Below are positions 1-7,891 of a stretch of 64,000 nucleotides of DNA, one piece after another. This stretch comes from Microbacterium sp. ET2 (GTDB taxonomy: Bacteria > Actinomycetota > Actinomycetes > Actinomycetales > Microbacteriaceae). Each line of letters opens with the position of its first letter. The stretch's first letter is position 1. The translations under genes were made by a program, and so were the position numbers. The notes under the pieces are model-generated. The model did no database searches. It saw nothing but the letters and a program-made list of their open reading frames with translations, and was not told the DNA's origin. Location of the stretch: the NCBI RefSeq assembly GCF_030347395.1, contig NZ_CP128170.1, positions 1,178,001 to 1,242,000 of the forward strand, in the 5' to 3' direction.

Positions 1-328
1 TGCGGAGGTCGCCGCGCAGCCGCTCATACTCGCGCCCGTGGAACCCCCGCCGCACGGCCCCGGCCCCGCCTCCCCCGCGAGAGTTGATCTGCGCGCCGAG
101 AGCACGGGGCGACCCCGCATCCTCGGCACCCGGTTGCACTCTCGCCGGCAGGGTCGTGGCGCGGGCGCGCTCGACGCTGCGCTCGCGCATCCGTCCGGTG
201 TTGAACGGCGGGTCGAGGTAGATGAGCGTGAAAGACCCGTCGGCGAAGGTGCGGGTCACCTCGAGGTTGTCACCGTGGTGGACGGTGACCGAGCCCCGCG
301 GCGCTGCGGGCGGAGACGCGCTCGTCAC
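1..328 (-). CDS. Site-specific DNA methyltransferase, N-terminal part (runs off the left edge)
   Basis: The visible 109 residues start at a GTG whose bases overlap the stop of the upstream ligase gene by 4 (GTGA), so the two are probably translationally coupled. A GDNLE segment (residues 19-23) is followed by YLDPPFNTGR, the DPPF catalytic motif IV of amino-methyltransferases (residues 39-42), so the protein should methylate exocyclic amino groups of DNA using S-adenosylmethionine. The target base and site cannot be told. Residues 62-84 are encoded by a 69-bp palindromic repeat inserted in frame between the catalytic motif and the following HGREYERLRG segment. The rest of the protein lies outside the window. 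Confidence 0.8.
   Translation of the reverse strand, partial: MTSASPPAAPRGSVTVHHGDNLEVTRTFADGSFTLIYLDPPFNTGRMRERSVERARATTLPARVQPGAEDAGSPRALGAQINSRGGGGAGAVRRGFHGREYERLRGDLR
77..145 (-). repeat. Coding palindromic repeat, copy A
   Basis: An imperfect 69-bp inverted repeat: outer arms GCGAGAGT and ACTCTCGC, inner arms GCCGAG and CTCGGC, and GGGG/CCCC around a CGA centre. It aligns without gaps to positions 21667-21735 with 55 of 69 bases identical. It begins exactly on a codon boundary of the methyltransferase gene and adds 23 residues containing the cores GAEDAG and ALGAQ. Confidence 0.85.
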
Positions 329-1374
329 GGCACGCGGTGCAGCCAGGCCGAGGTGGCGAACTTGGCGTCGACGAGCGCCTGAGCTGCGGCGTACTCCTCG
401 TCGGTGACCGAGCCCGGCTCCGCGCCGTAGAGCGTCGAGAAGGTCTCGATGAAGCGCTCGATGATCGCCTCGCGCGGCAGGCCCGTCTGCCGCCGCAGCG
501 GATCGACCCGCTTGGCGGCTGACGCCGTGCCCTTGTCGCTGAGCTTCTCACGGCCGATGCGGAGCACCTCGGTCATGACCTGGCCGTCCATGTCGTAGCT
601 GAGGGTGGCGTGGTGGAGCACCCCGCCGTTGGCGAGCCGCTTCTGAGCGGCACCGCCGATCTTGCCCTCCGGGGAGGCGATGTCGTTCAGCGGCTGGTAG
701 ACCGCCTCGACCCCCAGCGACCGCAGCGCCTGCAGCACCCAGTCGTCGAGGAAGGCGTAGGAGTCGGCGAAGGTCATCCCCGCCACGAGGGATGCCGGCA
801 CGTACAGGGAGTACGTGACGATCGAGTTCGCACCCATGAGCATCGCTCCGCCGCCCGAGATGCGTCGCACCACGTCGTACCCGTGACGGTTCGCGCCCTC
901 GGGGTCGACCTCGTTGCGATAGGACTGGAACGAGCCGATGACCACGGCCGATTCGTTCCACTCCCACAGTCGCAGGGTCGGGCGGCGCAGACCGGCGCCG
1001 ACGCGCTCGGTGAGGACCTCGTCGAGCGCCAGATTCATGCGGGGCGAGACCGGTGCGTCGTGGATGACCTCCCAGTCGAAGTCGCGCCATCCGGGTGCGG
1101 TCACGAGGGCGCGGCGCACGGCGGTGCCGACCGCCTCGGGCGTGAAGCCCAGCAGCTGCGCCCCGTCGGGGAGCGCCGAGCGCACCGCAGCGGCGATCCC
1201 CGCGACATCCGTCTCCACCGCAAGCCCGGTCACGGCGGCGTCGATGAGGGGCAGCGCGTCGTCGGGCTCGAGGAAGAAGTCGCCCGCGAGGCGGAAGTCG
1301 GAGATGCGGCCGCCCTGCACCTCGAGGTCGACGACCACCAGTTTTCCACCGGGGACCTTGTACTCGCCGTGCAT
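325..1374 (-). CDS. lplA: Lipoate-protein ligase A family protein
   Basis: A 349-residue cytoplasmic ligase expected to activate lipoate (or octanoate) with ATP and attach it to lysines of 2-oxoacid dehydrogenase or glycine-cleavage subunits. The core shows the family motifs RRISGGGAMLMG (about residue 170) and KIGGAAQKR followed by LHHATLSYD (about residue 235). About 100 residues precede the ligase core and resemble an accessory domain placed at the N-terminus, as in other actinobacterial forms. The ATG is preceded, 6 bases upstream, by a TAGGCT box, so the message is probably leaderless. The stop overlaps the start of the methyltransferase gene. Confidence 0.85.
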   Translation of the reverse strand: MHGEYKVPGGKLVVVDLEVQGGRISDFRLAGDFFLEPDDALPLIDAAVTGLAVETDVAGIAAAVRSALPDGAQLLGFTPEAVGTAVRRALVTAPGWRDFDWEVIHDAPVSPRMNLALDEVLTERVGAGLRRPTLRLWEWNESAVVIGSFQSYRNEVDPEGANRHGYDVVRRISGGGAMLMGANSIVTYSLYVPASLVAGMTFADSYAFLDDWVLQALRSLGVEAVYQPLNDIASPEGKIGGAAQKRLANGGVLHHATLSYDMDGQVMTEVLRIGREKLSDKGTASAAKRVDPLRRQTGLPREAIIERFIETFSTLYGAEPGSVTDEEYAAAQALVDAKFATSAWLHRVP

Positions 1375-1380
1375 GGCCTC

Positions 1381-1386
1381 AGCCTA
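1381..1386 (-). promoter_or_regulatory. -10 box of the lipoate ligase gene (leaderless)
   Basis: On the minus strand TAGGCT lies 6 bases before the ATG at 1374. Transcription would begin at or next to the start codon. Confidence 0.5.
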
Positions 1387-1643
1387 GCCGCGGGCCCACG
1401 GGCGGGGCGTGGCGCGGCGCGGCGTGGGACGCGTGTTCAGCTCCGCCGGTCCACGGCCTGCTACGGTTGATCCGCGGCAGTTCCTTGCCGCTGCGTCGTC
1501 GTCACGCTCCCGCCTCTTGCGAGGCCACCGGCTGGTTCCCCGATCCGCCACACGACGAACGGCGAACCGATGCGCGATCCCGCGCCGTCGCCTCCCTCTG
1601 CTCTTCGCTCGCTCCGCAGCGCCGAGCCTCATCGAAAGCATCC

Positions 1644-3149
1644 ATGTCTTCTTTCACCTCTCTCGGCGTGCCCGAGAACCTCGCTGCCGTCCTCCTCGCG
1701 GACGGCAAGACCGAGCCGTTCGCGATCCAGCGCGACACGCTCCCCGACTCCCTCGGCGGCCGTGACGTGCTCGGCCGTGGCCGCACCGGCAGCGGCAAGA
1801 CCATCGCCTTCGCGCTGCCCCTCGTCGCCCGTCTCGCCGGCGGCCGCCGCGAGCCGCGCCGACCGCGCGGCCTGGTGCTAGCCCCGACCCGTGAACTCGC
1901 GACCCAGATCGCCGCGACGATCGCCCCGCTCGCCGCCGCGGCGAACCTCACCGTCACCACGGTCTTCGGCGGCGTGAGCCAGAAGCCGCAGGAGCAGGCG
2001 CTGAATCGCGGCGTCGACATCGTCGTGGCCTGCCCCGGGCGCCTGGAAGACCTCATGAAGCAGGGCGTCATCCGACTGGATGCCGTGCAGATCGCCGTGC
2101 TCGACGAGGCCGACCACATGGCCGACCTCGGATTCCTCCCCGGAGTGACGCGCATCCTCGCCGCCACCCCGCAGGGCGGACAGCGACTCCTCTTCAGCGC
2201 CACCCTCGACCGCGGTGTCGACGCGCTCGTCCGCCGGTTCCTTCAGAACGAGGTGCGCCACGAGGTCGACGAGGAGAGCGTCCCCGCCGGCGTCATGACC
2301 CACCGCGTCTTCGTCGTGCCCTCCGACGGCAAGGCCGCGCTCGTGCGTCACCTCGCGTCGGGCCGCGGGCGTCGAATCCTCTTCACCCGCACCAAGCACC
2401 AGGCCAAGAAGCTCGCCAAGCAGCTCACCGCTGCGGGCATCCCCGCGGTCGACCTGCACGGAAACCTCGGCCAGAACGCCCGCGAGCGCAACCTCGCCGC
2501 CTTCGGTGCCGCCGCCGACCAGGGCGGCGTGCGTGTGCTCGTCGCGACGGATGTCGCCGCGCGCGGCGTGCACGTCGACGAGGTCGAGCTCGTGGTGCAC
2601 GTCGACCCGCCGGTCGAGCACAAGGCCTACCTGCACCGTTCGGGCCGCACCGCCCGCGCGGGCGCGGAGGGCGTCGTCGTGACGGTCGCCACACCCGATC
2701 AGCGCCGCGAGGTCGGCGACCTGCTGCGCAAGGCACAGGTCACGGCACCCCTCGAGCAGGTCGCCGCGGATGACGCCACGGTCGCCGCTCTCGTCGGCGC
2801 CGTCGCAGAGCACGTCACCCCCGCCCCGCTCGTCGCGACCACCGGACGTGGCGGGGGCAACGGCGGCGGAGGCGGCCGGGGCCGCTCCGGCGCGGCACGG
2901 AACTCCGACGGGGCAGGTGGCGGCCGAGGTCGCTCTCGCGGACGCCGGCCCGCCGGCGAACGGCCGGCGCAGTCCGGAGACCGCACCGCGGCGTCGACCG
3001 GCGGTGCGCGGTCAGGTCAGGCGGGCGCCCGATCCGGTCAGGCCGGCGGCAGCGCCGCCCGCACCCAGACGGCTCCCCGCTTCACGACCGGCAGCACCGT
3101 CGCCGACATCCAGCGCGGCACCCGCCGGCCGCGCCGCGCGCGCGGCTGA
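1644..3149 (+). CDS. DEAD-box RNA helicase
   Basis: A 501-residue ATP-dependent RNA helicase. In order: a Q-motif-like FAIQRDTLP, Walker A GRTGSGKT (about residue 50), PTRELA, the DEAD box in VLDEADHM, SAT in LFSATLD, a second RecA domain, and HRSGRTARAG. From about residue 395 the tail is Gly/Arg/Ser-rich, with many RG and GG repeats and a basic end, a typical RNA-binding extension. The ATG was chosen because homology begins right after it (MSSFTSLGVPE). Roughly 200 bases upstream, to about 1440, carry no gene and may be a long 5' leader; such helicases are often cold-induced and autoregulated, but that is inference. Confidence 0.9.
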   Translation: MSSFTSLGVPENLAAVLLADGKTEPFAIQRDTLPDSLGGRDVLGRGRTGSGKTIAFALPLVARLAGGRREPRRPRGLVLAPTRELATQIAATIAPLAAAANLTVTTVFGGVSQKPQEQALNRGVDIVVACPGRLEDLMKQGVIRLDAVQIAVLDEADHMADLGFLPGVTRILAATPQGGQRLLFSATLDRGVDALVRRFLQNEVRHEVDEESVPAGVMTHRVFVVPSDGKAALVRHLASGRGRRILFTRTKHQAKKLAKQLTAAGIPAVDLHGNLGQNARERNLAAFGAAADQGGVRVLVATDVAARGVHVDEVELVVHVDPPVEHKAYLHRSGRTARAGAEGVVVTVATPDQRREVGDLLRKAQVTAPLEQVAADDATVAALVGAVAEHVTPAPLVATTGRGGGNGGGGGRGRSGAARNSDGAGGGRGRSRGRRPAGERPAQSGDRTAASTGGARSGQAGARSGQAGGSAARTQTAPRFTTGSTVADIQRGTRRPRRARG

Positions 3150-3165
3150 TCGCAGCGGAGCGGCT

Positions 3166-3329
3166 GGCCCGCAGCATCCGCTCGTTCCCACATCCGGCGC
3201 GACGGTCGCAGGATCCGACGAATGTCGCAGAATCCCGGCCGGATCCTGCGACGTCGCCGCGATTCTGCGACGGTCGCGATTCGCCAGCGGCGTTCAGCCG
3301 GAGCGGACCGGCCGGCCCGCAGCATCCGC
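3166..3329. repeat. Direct repeats bracketing the dyad element
   Basis: GGCCCGCAGCATCCGC occurs at 3166-3181 and again at 3314-3329. Each copy is preceded by a CGGAGCGG-type segment. They flank the inverted-repeat element at 3205-3271 in the gap between the convergent helicase and hydrolase genes. Confidence 0.6.
3205..3271. repeat. 67-bp dyad with four GTCGCA/TGCGAC arms
   Basis: GTCGCAGGATCC (3205-3216) and GTCGCAGAATC (3224-3234) are followed by GGATCCTGCGAC (3241-3252) and GATTCTGCGAC (3261-3271), around a CCGGCCGG centre. The arms can pair as two interleaved perfect stems or as one long nested hairpin. It lies between the 3' ends of convergent genes, so it could also stop transcription from both sides. 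Confidence 0.75.
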
Positions 3330-3351
3330 CTCACGCACGCCGGGCGGCCCC

Positions 3352-4218
3352 TCAGGCCCGCGCGGGGAACCGCGGGTCGAGCCACGCGAGCAGATCAGCA
3401 CGCACCTCGGCCTGCATCACCTCGTTGAAGATCTCGTGCCGCGCGTCAGGGTAGACGAGCGTGGTCACGTCGGCGAGCCCCGATCGTTCGCGGTAGGCGG
3501 CGGCAAGGCGGTGGACACTGCGCGGACCGCCGACGGTGTCATCGCGTCCGACCATGAGCAGCACGGGGATGTCGTGCCCCGCCGCCTGCGCGAGACCCCG
3601 AACGGGCCGCTCGAACAACCGCGCGGAGTCGATGAGCCCGAACAGCTTCCGCAGCGGCGTCGTGGTCGTCAGCGGATCGTCGAGGAATGCGCGACCGACC
3701 TCGGGATCGGATGACAGCCACTCGACCCCCGTCGCCCCCTCCCCGGCCCAGGGTGCGTTGAGATCGCCCGGGTTCAGCGACCCGGGCCACATCAGCGCCG
3801 AGCCGCTGAGGACGAGTGCGTCGTAGGCATCGGGATGGCGGTTGAGGAGCATCTGCGCGAGGAACGATCCCCAGGAGTGCCCGAGGAGGATCAGCGGCAG
3901 GTCGGGGTGGGCCTCACGGATGAGCTCGGTGAACTGCCAGACCGCGTCGCGCGTGGCCGGCATCCCGCCGGGGCCGAGGCGGCCGAGCCGGGAGTGGTCG
4001 CCGCCGTGCTGTTTCAGACCGGTCCGTCCGTGCCCGCGGTGGTCGTCGGCGTACACGGTGTACCCCGCCGCCGTGAGCGCCTGCGTCAGCCGTGCGTAGC
4101 GGCCGGCGTGCTCGCCGACGCCGTGCAGCAGCTGCACCACGGCCCGAGGCTCGGCCGTCTCGGCCGGGTGGACGTCGTAGACGATCGCGATGCCGTGTGC
4201 ATCGATGAACTCGGGCAT
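3352..4218 (-). CDS. Alpha/beta hydrolase, monoacylglycerol-lipase type
   Basis: A 288-residue serine hydrolase. It has an LLHGVGEH oxyanion segment (about residue 33), the DDHRGHGRT motif common in monoacylglycerol lipases, the nucleophile elbow GHSWG (about residue 114), an acid in MVGRDDTVGG and the catalytic histidine in YPDARHEIFNE. No signal peptide is visible, so it should act in the cytoplasm on acylglycerol or other esters. A TAGGCT box 6 bases before the ATG suggests a leaderless message. It converges with the helicase gene. Confidence 0.85.
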   Translation of the reverse strand: MPEFIDAHGIAIVYDVHPAETAEPRAVVQLLHGVGEHAGRYARLTQALTAAGYTVYADDHRGHGRTGLKQHGGDHSRLGRLGPGGMPATRDAVWQFTELIREAHPDLPLILLGHSWGSFLAQMLLNRHPDAYDALVLSGSALMWPGSLNPGDLNAPWAGEGATGVEWLSSDPEVGRAFLDDPLTTTTPLRKLFGLIDSARLFERPVRGLAQAAGHDIPVLLMVGRDDTVGGPRSVHRLAAAYRERSGLADVTTLVYPDARHEIFNEVMQAEVRADLLAWLDPRFPARA

Positions 4219-4224
4219 GCCCCG

Positions 4225-4230
4225 AGCCTA
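4225..4230 (-). promoter_or_regulatory. -10 box of the hydrolase gene (leaderless)
   Basis: On the minus strand TAGGCT lies 6 bases before the ATG at 4218. Confidence 0.5.
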
Positions 4231-4303
4231 ACGGCGGGCGTTCGCCCCCGCCCCGCCCCCGCCGGCTCCCTTACCCCGCCCCTGCCCGCCCAGCCCCGTC
4301 CTT

Positions 4304-4358
4304 CGTTCGTCGCAGATGTACGGCTGGCCGTCCCAACGACGTACATATGCGACGAACG
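4304..4358. repeat. 19-17-19 inverted repeat, copy 1
   Basis: Left arm CGTTCGTCGCAGATGTACG (4304-4322), 17-base spacer, right arm 4340-4358. The arms pair at 18 of 19 positions. A second copy with the same arm and spacer lengths is at 7837-7891. It lies in the divergent gap between the hydrolase and MarR genes. Confidence 0.8.
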
Positions 4359-4360
4359 AG

Positions 4361-4408
4361 CGGCGTCGAGGAAGAAGGGCCGACGAGCCGGCGTCGAGGA
4401 AGAAGGGC
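4361..4408. repeat. 20-bp direct repeat
   Basis: CGGCGTCGAGGAAGAAGGGC is present at 4361-4380 and exactly again at 4389-4408, directly after the inverted repeat and before the MarR operator. Confidence 0.85.
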
Positions 4409-4430
4409 GGCGATCCGGTACAGCCAACCG

Positions 4431-4456
4431 TTAGCACAACTAATGAGCTATGCTAA
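4431..4456 (+). promoter_or_regulatory. Putative MarR operator and promoter
   Basis: TTAGCA (4431-4436) and TGCTAA (4451-4456) form an inverted repeat just before the MarR gene. TTAGCA may also serve as the -35 element, with TAAGTA (4454-4459) as the -10 after a 17-base spacer. A bound repressor would cover the promoter, which fits autoregulation of the regulator-exporter pair. Confidence 0.6.
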
Positions 4457-4464
4457 GTATTCGT

Positions 4465-4896
4465 ATGAGCGCATCCGAGAACCTGTCCGGCGAGGCATCC
4501 GACTTCCGCATGGCGACCTTCCGCCTCGCCCGCAGGCTCCGCGCCGAGCGCGCGATCGACAGCATGAGCGACGGGCAGTTCGCCGTCCTCGCCGTTCTGA
4601 AGATGCACGGATCCCACACGCTGGGCGAACTCGCCGAGCGCGAGCGGGTCACCGCCCCCTCGATGAACCGGACGGTGAACTGCCTCGAGGAGGCCGGGTA
4701 CCTCATCAGGACTCCCGATGACGCCGACCGACGCAAGGTCAACATCACCCTGACTCCCGCCGGCCGCGAGGTCGTCGAAGAGACCGTGCGGCGCCGCGAC
4801 GCGTGGCTCGAACAGGCGCTCTCGGAATTGACACCGGCCGAGCGCCGCCTCCTTGCAGACGCCGCCGACCTCATGCGAAAGGTGGCCGACCGATGA
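4465..4896 (+). CDS. MarR-family transcriptional regulator
   Basis: A 143-residue winged-helix DNA-binding protein. The pattern is MarR-like: an N-terminal helix, SDGQFAVLAVLKMHG, the HTH in TLGELAERERVTAPSMNRTVNCLEEAG, and the wing DDADRRKVNITLTPAG (about residue 90). The ATG at 4465 is preferred over the in-frame ATG at 4450 because the latter lies inside the operator/promoter. The stop overlaps the start of the MFS gene by 4 bases, so this is a two-gene operon in which the protein probably represses itself and the exporter until a ligand binds. Confidence 0.88.
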   Translation: MSASENLSGEASDFRMATFRLARRLRAERAIDSMSDGQFAVLAVLKMHGSHTLGELAERERVTAPSMNRTVNCLEEAGYLIRTPDDADRRKVNITLTPAGREVVEETVRRRDAWLEQALSELTPAERRLLADAADLMRKVADR

Positions 4897-6257
4897 GCGC
4901 GATGTTCCGCTCGTTCTCGATCTTCAACTACCGCGTGTGGTTCATCGGCGCGCTGGTGTCGAACATCGGTCAGTGGATGCAGGCCACCGCCCTCAGCTGG
5001 GTAGTGCTCACGCAGCTGACCGACAACGACGCCGCGGCGATGGGCGTGACGATGGCCCTGCAGTTCGCGCCCCCGCTCCTCCTCGTCGGCGTCACCGGCT
5101 GGGTCGCCGACCGGTTCGACCGACGGAGGCTGCTCGTGGTGACCCAGAGCCTCCTCATGGTGCTCGGCATCATCATCGGCATCCTGCTCCTGGTCGGCGT
5201 GATGACGCTGTGGCTCATGTACGCCTTCGCCCTCGCGCTCGGCGTCATCGCCGCCTTCGACAACCCCGCCAGGCAGGCCTTCGTCTCCGATCTGGTGGCG
5301 CGCGAGAACGCCTCGAACGCCGTGGCGCTGAACGCCGCCTCGTTCAACGGCGCTCGGATGATCGGTCCCGCCGTCGCCGGTATCGTCATCGTCGCAGTGG
5401 GCACCGGGTGGGTGTTCCTGCTCAACGGCGCCACGTTCCTCGCGATGATCGTCGCGCTGGCCCTCATCCGCCCGCACGAGCTCATTCCGCGCGTCAAGGC
5501 GCCCGGAGCGGCGCGGCTGGCGGACGGCTTCCGCTACGTTGCCCGCCGCCCCGACCTCATCGTGACGTTCTCGATGGTGTTCCTGCTCGGTGCGTTCGGC
5601 ATGAACTTCCCCATCTTCGCGTCGACCATGGCCCTGGAGTTCGGTCGTGACGCCGACGGCTACGGCCTGCTCAGCTCGATCCTCGCGATCGGATCGCTGT
5701 TCGGAGCTCTCCTCGCCGCCCGGCGCGATCAGGCCCGGATCCGCGTCGTCATCGGCGGGTCGCTCCTGTTCGTGATCGCCGCTCTCGTCTCGGCCTTCAT
5801 GCCCGTCTACGGGCTGTATGCCGTGACGCTCATGTTCACCGGGTTCGCCGTCGTGACGATGCTGACCACGGCGAACGGGTACGTGCAGACCACGACCGAT
5901 CCGGCCCTGCGCGGCCGCGTACTGGCGCTGTACATGGCGATCCTCATGGGCGGCACACCGGTCGGCGCGCCGATCGTGGGGTGGGTGGCCGCGGAGTTCG
6001 GCCCCCGCGCCGCGATCCTCCTGGGCGCAGCTGCGGGTTTCGTCGCCTTCGCGATCGGGGCCACCTGGCTCATCGTCTCGGGTCGCCTTCACCGCCGCGA
6101 GAACGCCCGCTTCCGCCTGACGATCGACGAGACCCGGCCGCTGTCGGTGGTGCAGGCCTCACCGGAGGAGTTCAGCGACGAGGTCGCCGAAACCACGCCG
6201 ATCACGCTGCCGATCGGCGACAAGCGCGGTCCGGCCCCCGCGCGGCGCGCCGGCTGA
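4893..6257 (+). CDS. MFS transporter, MFS_3/EntS-type exporter
   Basis: A 454-residue inner-membrane protein with about 10-12 hydrophobic segments. It has the MFS loop motif GWVADRFDRRRLL between helices 2 and 3 and FDNPARQAFVSDLV, typical of the EntS-like MFS_3 family. The last 45 residues are polar and cytoplasmic. It starts inside the MarR stop (ATGA), so the two proteins are made together. It is probably a proton-driven exporter of a drug or metabolite sensed by the MarR protein; the substrate is unknown. Confidence 0.88.
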   Translation: MSAMFRSFSIFNYRVWFIGALVSNIGQWMQATALSWVVLTQLTDNDAAAMGVTMALQFAPPLLLVGVTGWVADRFDRRRLLVVTQSLLMVLGIIIGILLLVGVMTLWLMYAFALALGVIAAFDNPARQAFVSDLVARENASNAVALNAASFNGARMIGPAVAGIVIVAVGTGWVFLLNGATFLAMIVALALIRPHELIPRVKAPGAARLADGFRYVARRPDLIVTFSMVFLLGAFGMNFPIFASTMALEFGRDADGYGLLSSILAIGSLFGALLAARRDQARIRVVIGGSLLFVIAALVSAFMPVYGLYAVTLMFTGFAVVTMLTTANGYVQTTTDPALRGRVLALYMAILMGGTPVGAPIVGWVAAEFGPRAAILLGAAAGFVAFAIGATWLIVSGRLHRRENARFRLTIDETRPLSVVQASPEEFSDEVAETTPITLPIGDKRGPAPARRAG

Positions 6258-6275
6258 TCCGCCCTCGCGGCTCTG

Positions 6276-7724
6276 CTACCCCGTCGTGCCCACGAGATCG
6301 GCATCGCCCGCTGCACCCCGGATCACCCTCTCGCGACGCACCTGGTGTCGGAAGACGATCGTGACCGTGGCGGCGACCAGACACCCGCCGGCGATGATCG
6401 ACAGCGTGGCGAAGAGCCCGAGCTCTGCCTGCAGGATCGGGAAGAAGAAGGTGCCGACCGCCGCGCCCGCTTTGCCCGCGGCGGCGGCGAACCCCGCACC
6501 TGCGCCGCGGACCTCGGCGGGGAAAGCCGCCGTCGGCATCGCGAAGGTGGTGGCGTTCGGTCCGCCGTTCATGAACAGGTTGAACGCGGCGAAGGCGAGG
6601 AAGATGACCGCCATCTGCAGCGGAGACTGGACCATCAGCTGCGTCGACCCCAGCGCGACGAGAGCCACTGCCATCACGACGAATCCCACCGACTGCATGA
6701 GGATGAGTCCCAGACGCCTGACGAGCAGGATGGCCGCAGCGAAGCCGACCACCAGGAAGACATCGAGCACCGCCGCGCCCTCGGTCGAGGTGATGTCGTC
6801 GGCGATGAAATGGCTGCTCGCCGAAGAGCTGAGCGCGAGTGCGGCGATGATCGTCGGGGTGAAGACACCGACCCCGTAGGTGGCGATGTCCATGAGGAAC
6901 CACGGCACGGTCGTCAGCGCGGTCGCCTTCCGGTACTCGCCCGTGAAGAGGGCGCGCTTCCGAACGGTCGGCACGACCCCCGTCGCGCGCACGAGAACCG
7001 GATGATCCGCCGAAGGCGAGACATCGTGGATCTCCCCCTCGTCGACATCGCGGCCGGCGAACCGGCTCATCACGGCCGCAGCCTCGAGATATCGCGCCTG
7101 GGAAGCGAGCCAGATCGGGCTTTCCGGCACACCTCGGCGGAGGATCACGATGATGACCGCGGGTACGACGCCGACCGCCAGCATCCATCTCCAGGCCTCC
7201 GGATGCGGATCGAAGGTGAGCACGACGAGTCCGACGACCGCACCGAGGAGCTGGCCGACGGCTTGGAAGCTGAAGGCTCCGATCAGCAGCCTCGGGCGGA
7301 GGCGCCCCGGGGAGATCTCGGCGACGTAGCTCGCCGCGATCGGATAGTCGGCGCCGATACCCACCCCGAGGAGGAACCGGAAGGCGATCAGCCACCAGAT
7401 GTCGGGCGCGAAGGCCGACGCGAGGGCGAAGACGACGAACATGCCGAGATCGATGCGGAACGCCAGCTTCCGGCCGATGCGGTCGGACAGCGGCCCCATG
7501 ATCGCGGCACCGAAGATGGCGCCCACCACCGCGGCGCTGGTGAGCAGTCCCGTCTCGAGCGGGGTGATCCCCCAGTCGGCGACGATGAGCGGCACCGCCA
7601 CGCCGACGATGAAGAAGTCGAAGCCGTCGAGCATGATGCCCATGGCCGACAGCCACCACACCCGACGGTGAAGGGGGCCGAACCTCAGCCGGTCGAGGAA
7701 TCGGAGGGCCGCACGCTCTCGCAT
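6276..7724 (-). CDS. MFS transporter, organic-acid/phosphate symporter type
   Basis: A 482-residue, 12-helix protein. The DGFDFFIVGVAVPLI segment in helix 1, GPLSDRIGRK in loop 2-3 and RFLLGVGIGADYPIAAS in helix 4 place it near the aromatic-acid/H+ and phosphate/H+ symporter branches. A long central cytoplasmic loop (about residues 205-270) separates the two halves. It converges with the MFS exporter with an 18-base gap. It is probably an importer; the substrate cannot be assigned. Confidence 0.8.
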   Translation of the reverse strand: MRERAALRFLDRLRFGPLHRRVWWLSAMGIMLDGFDFFIVGVAVPLIVADWGITPLETGLLTSAAVVGAIFGAAIMGPLSDRIGRKLAFRIDLGMFVVFALASAFAPDIWWLIAFRFLLGVGIGADYPIAASYVAEISPGRLRPRLLIGAFSFQAVGQLLGAVVGLVVLTFDPHPEAWRWMLAVGVVPAVIIVILRRGVPESPIWLASQARYLEAAAVMSRFAGRDVDEGEIHDVSPSADHPVLVRATGVVPTVRKRALFTGEYRKATALTTVPWFLMDIATYGVGVFTPTIIAALALSSSASSHFIADDITSTEGAAVLDVFLVVGFAAAILLVRRLGLILMQSVGFVVMAVALVALGSTQLMVQSPLQMAVIFLAFAAFNLFMNGGPNATTFAMPTAAFPAEVRGAGAGFAAAAGKAGAAVGTFFFPILQAELGLFATLSIIAGGCLVAATVTIVFRHQVRRERVIRGAAGDADLVGTTG

Positions 7725-7836
7725 TCCCGCATCCTCCCGAGGCGGCGTGGCCGCGAAGGGCTACGACACGTGAATGGGGGGTGAACGTTGCGGCGCCGCA
7801 GCGCCGCCTTCCTCGCGCGCCCGTTGCCGTCCGGTT

Positions 7837-7891
7837 CATCCGTCACACATGTACGCGGATGAGGTGCACGGCCGTACATCTCCGACGAACG
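7837..7891. repeat. 19-17-19 inverted repeat, copy 2
   Basis: Arms at 7837-7855 and 7873-7891 with a 17-base spacer. The right arm CGTACATCTCCGACGAACG matches the right arm of copy 1 at 17 of 19 positions; the two arms of this copy pair at 14 of 19. It sits in the 272-bp gap upstream of the MFS gene (7725-7996), in which I see no gene. Confidence 0.7.

Noticed and set aside
1375..1643. Coding extension of the helicase to an upstream start at 1467
   Set aside because: The added residues are Arg/Ser-rich and unlike helicases; the family homology starts at the ATG at 1644.
3166..3329. Frequent GGATGC/GCATCC words as a functional motif
   Set aside because: They are scattered through coding sequence on both strands and fit a codon-context preference; counts against a proper background would be needed.
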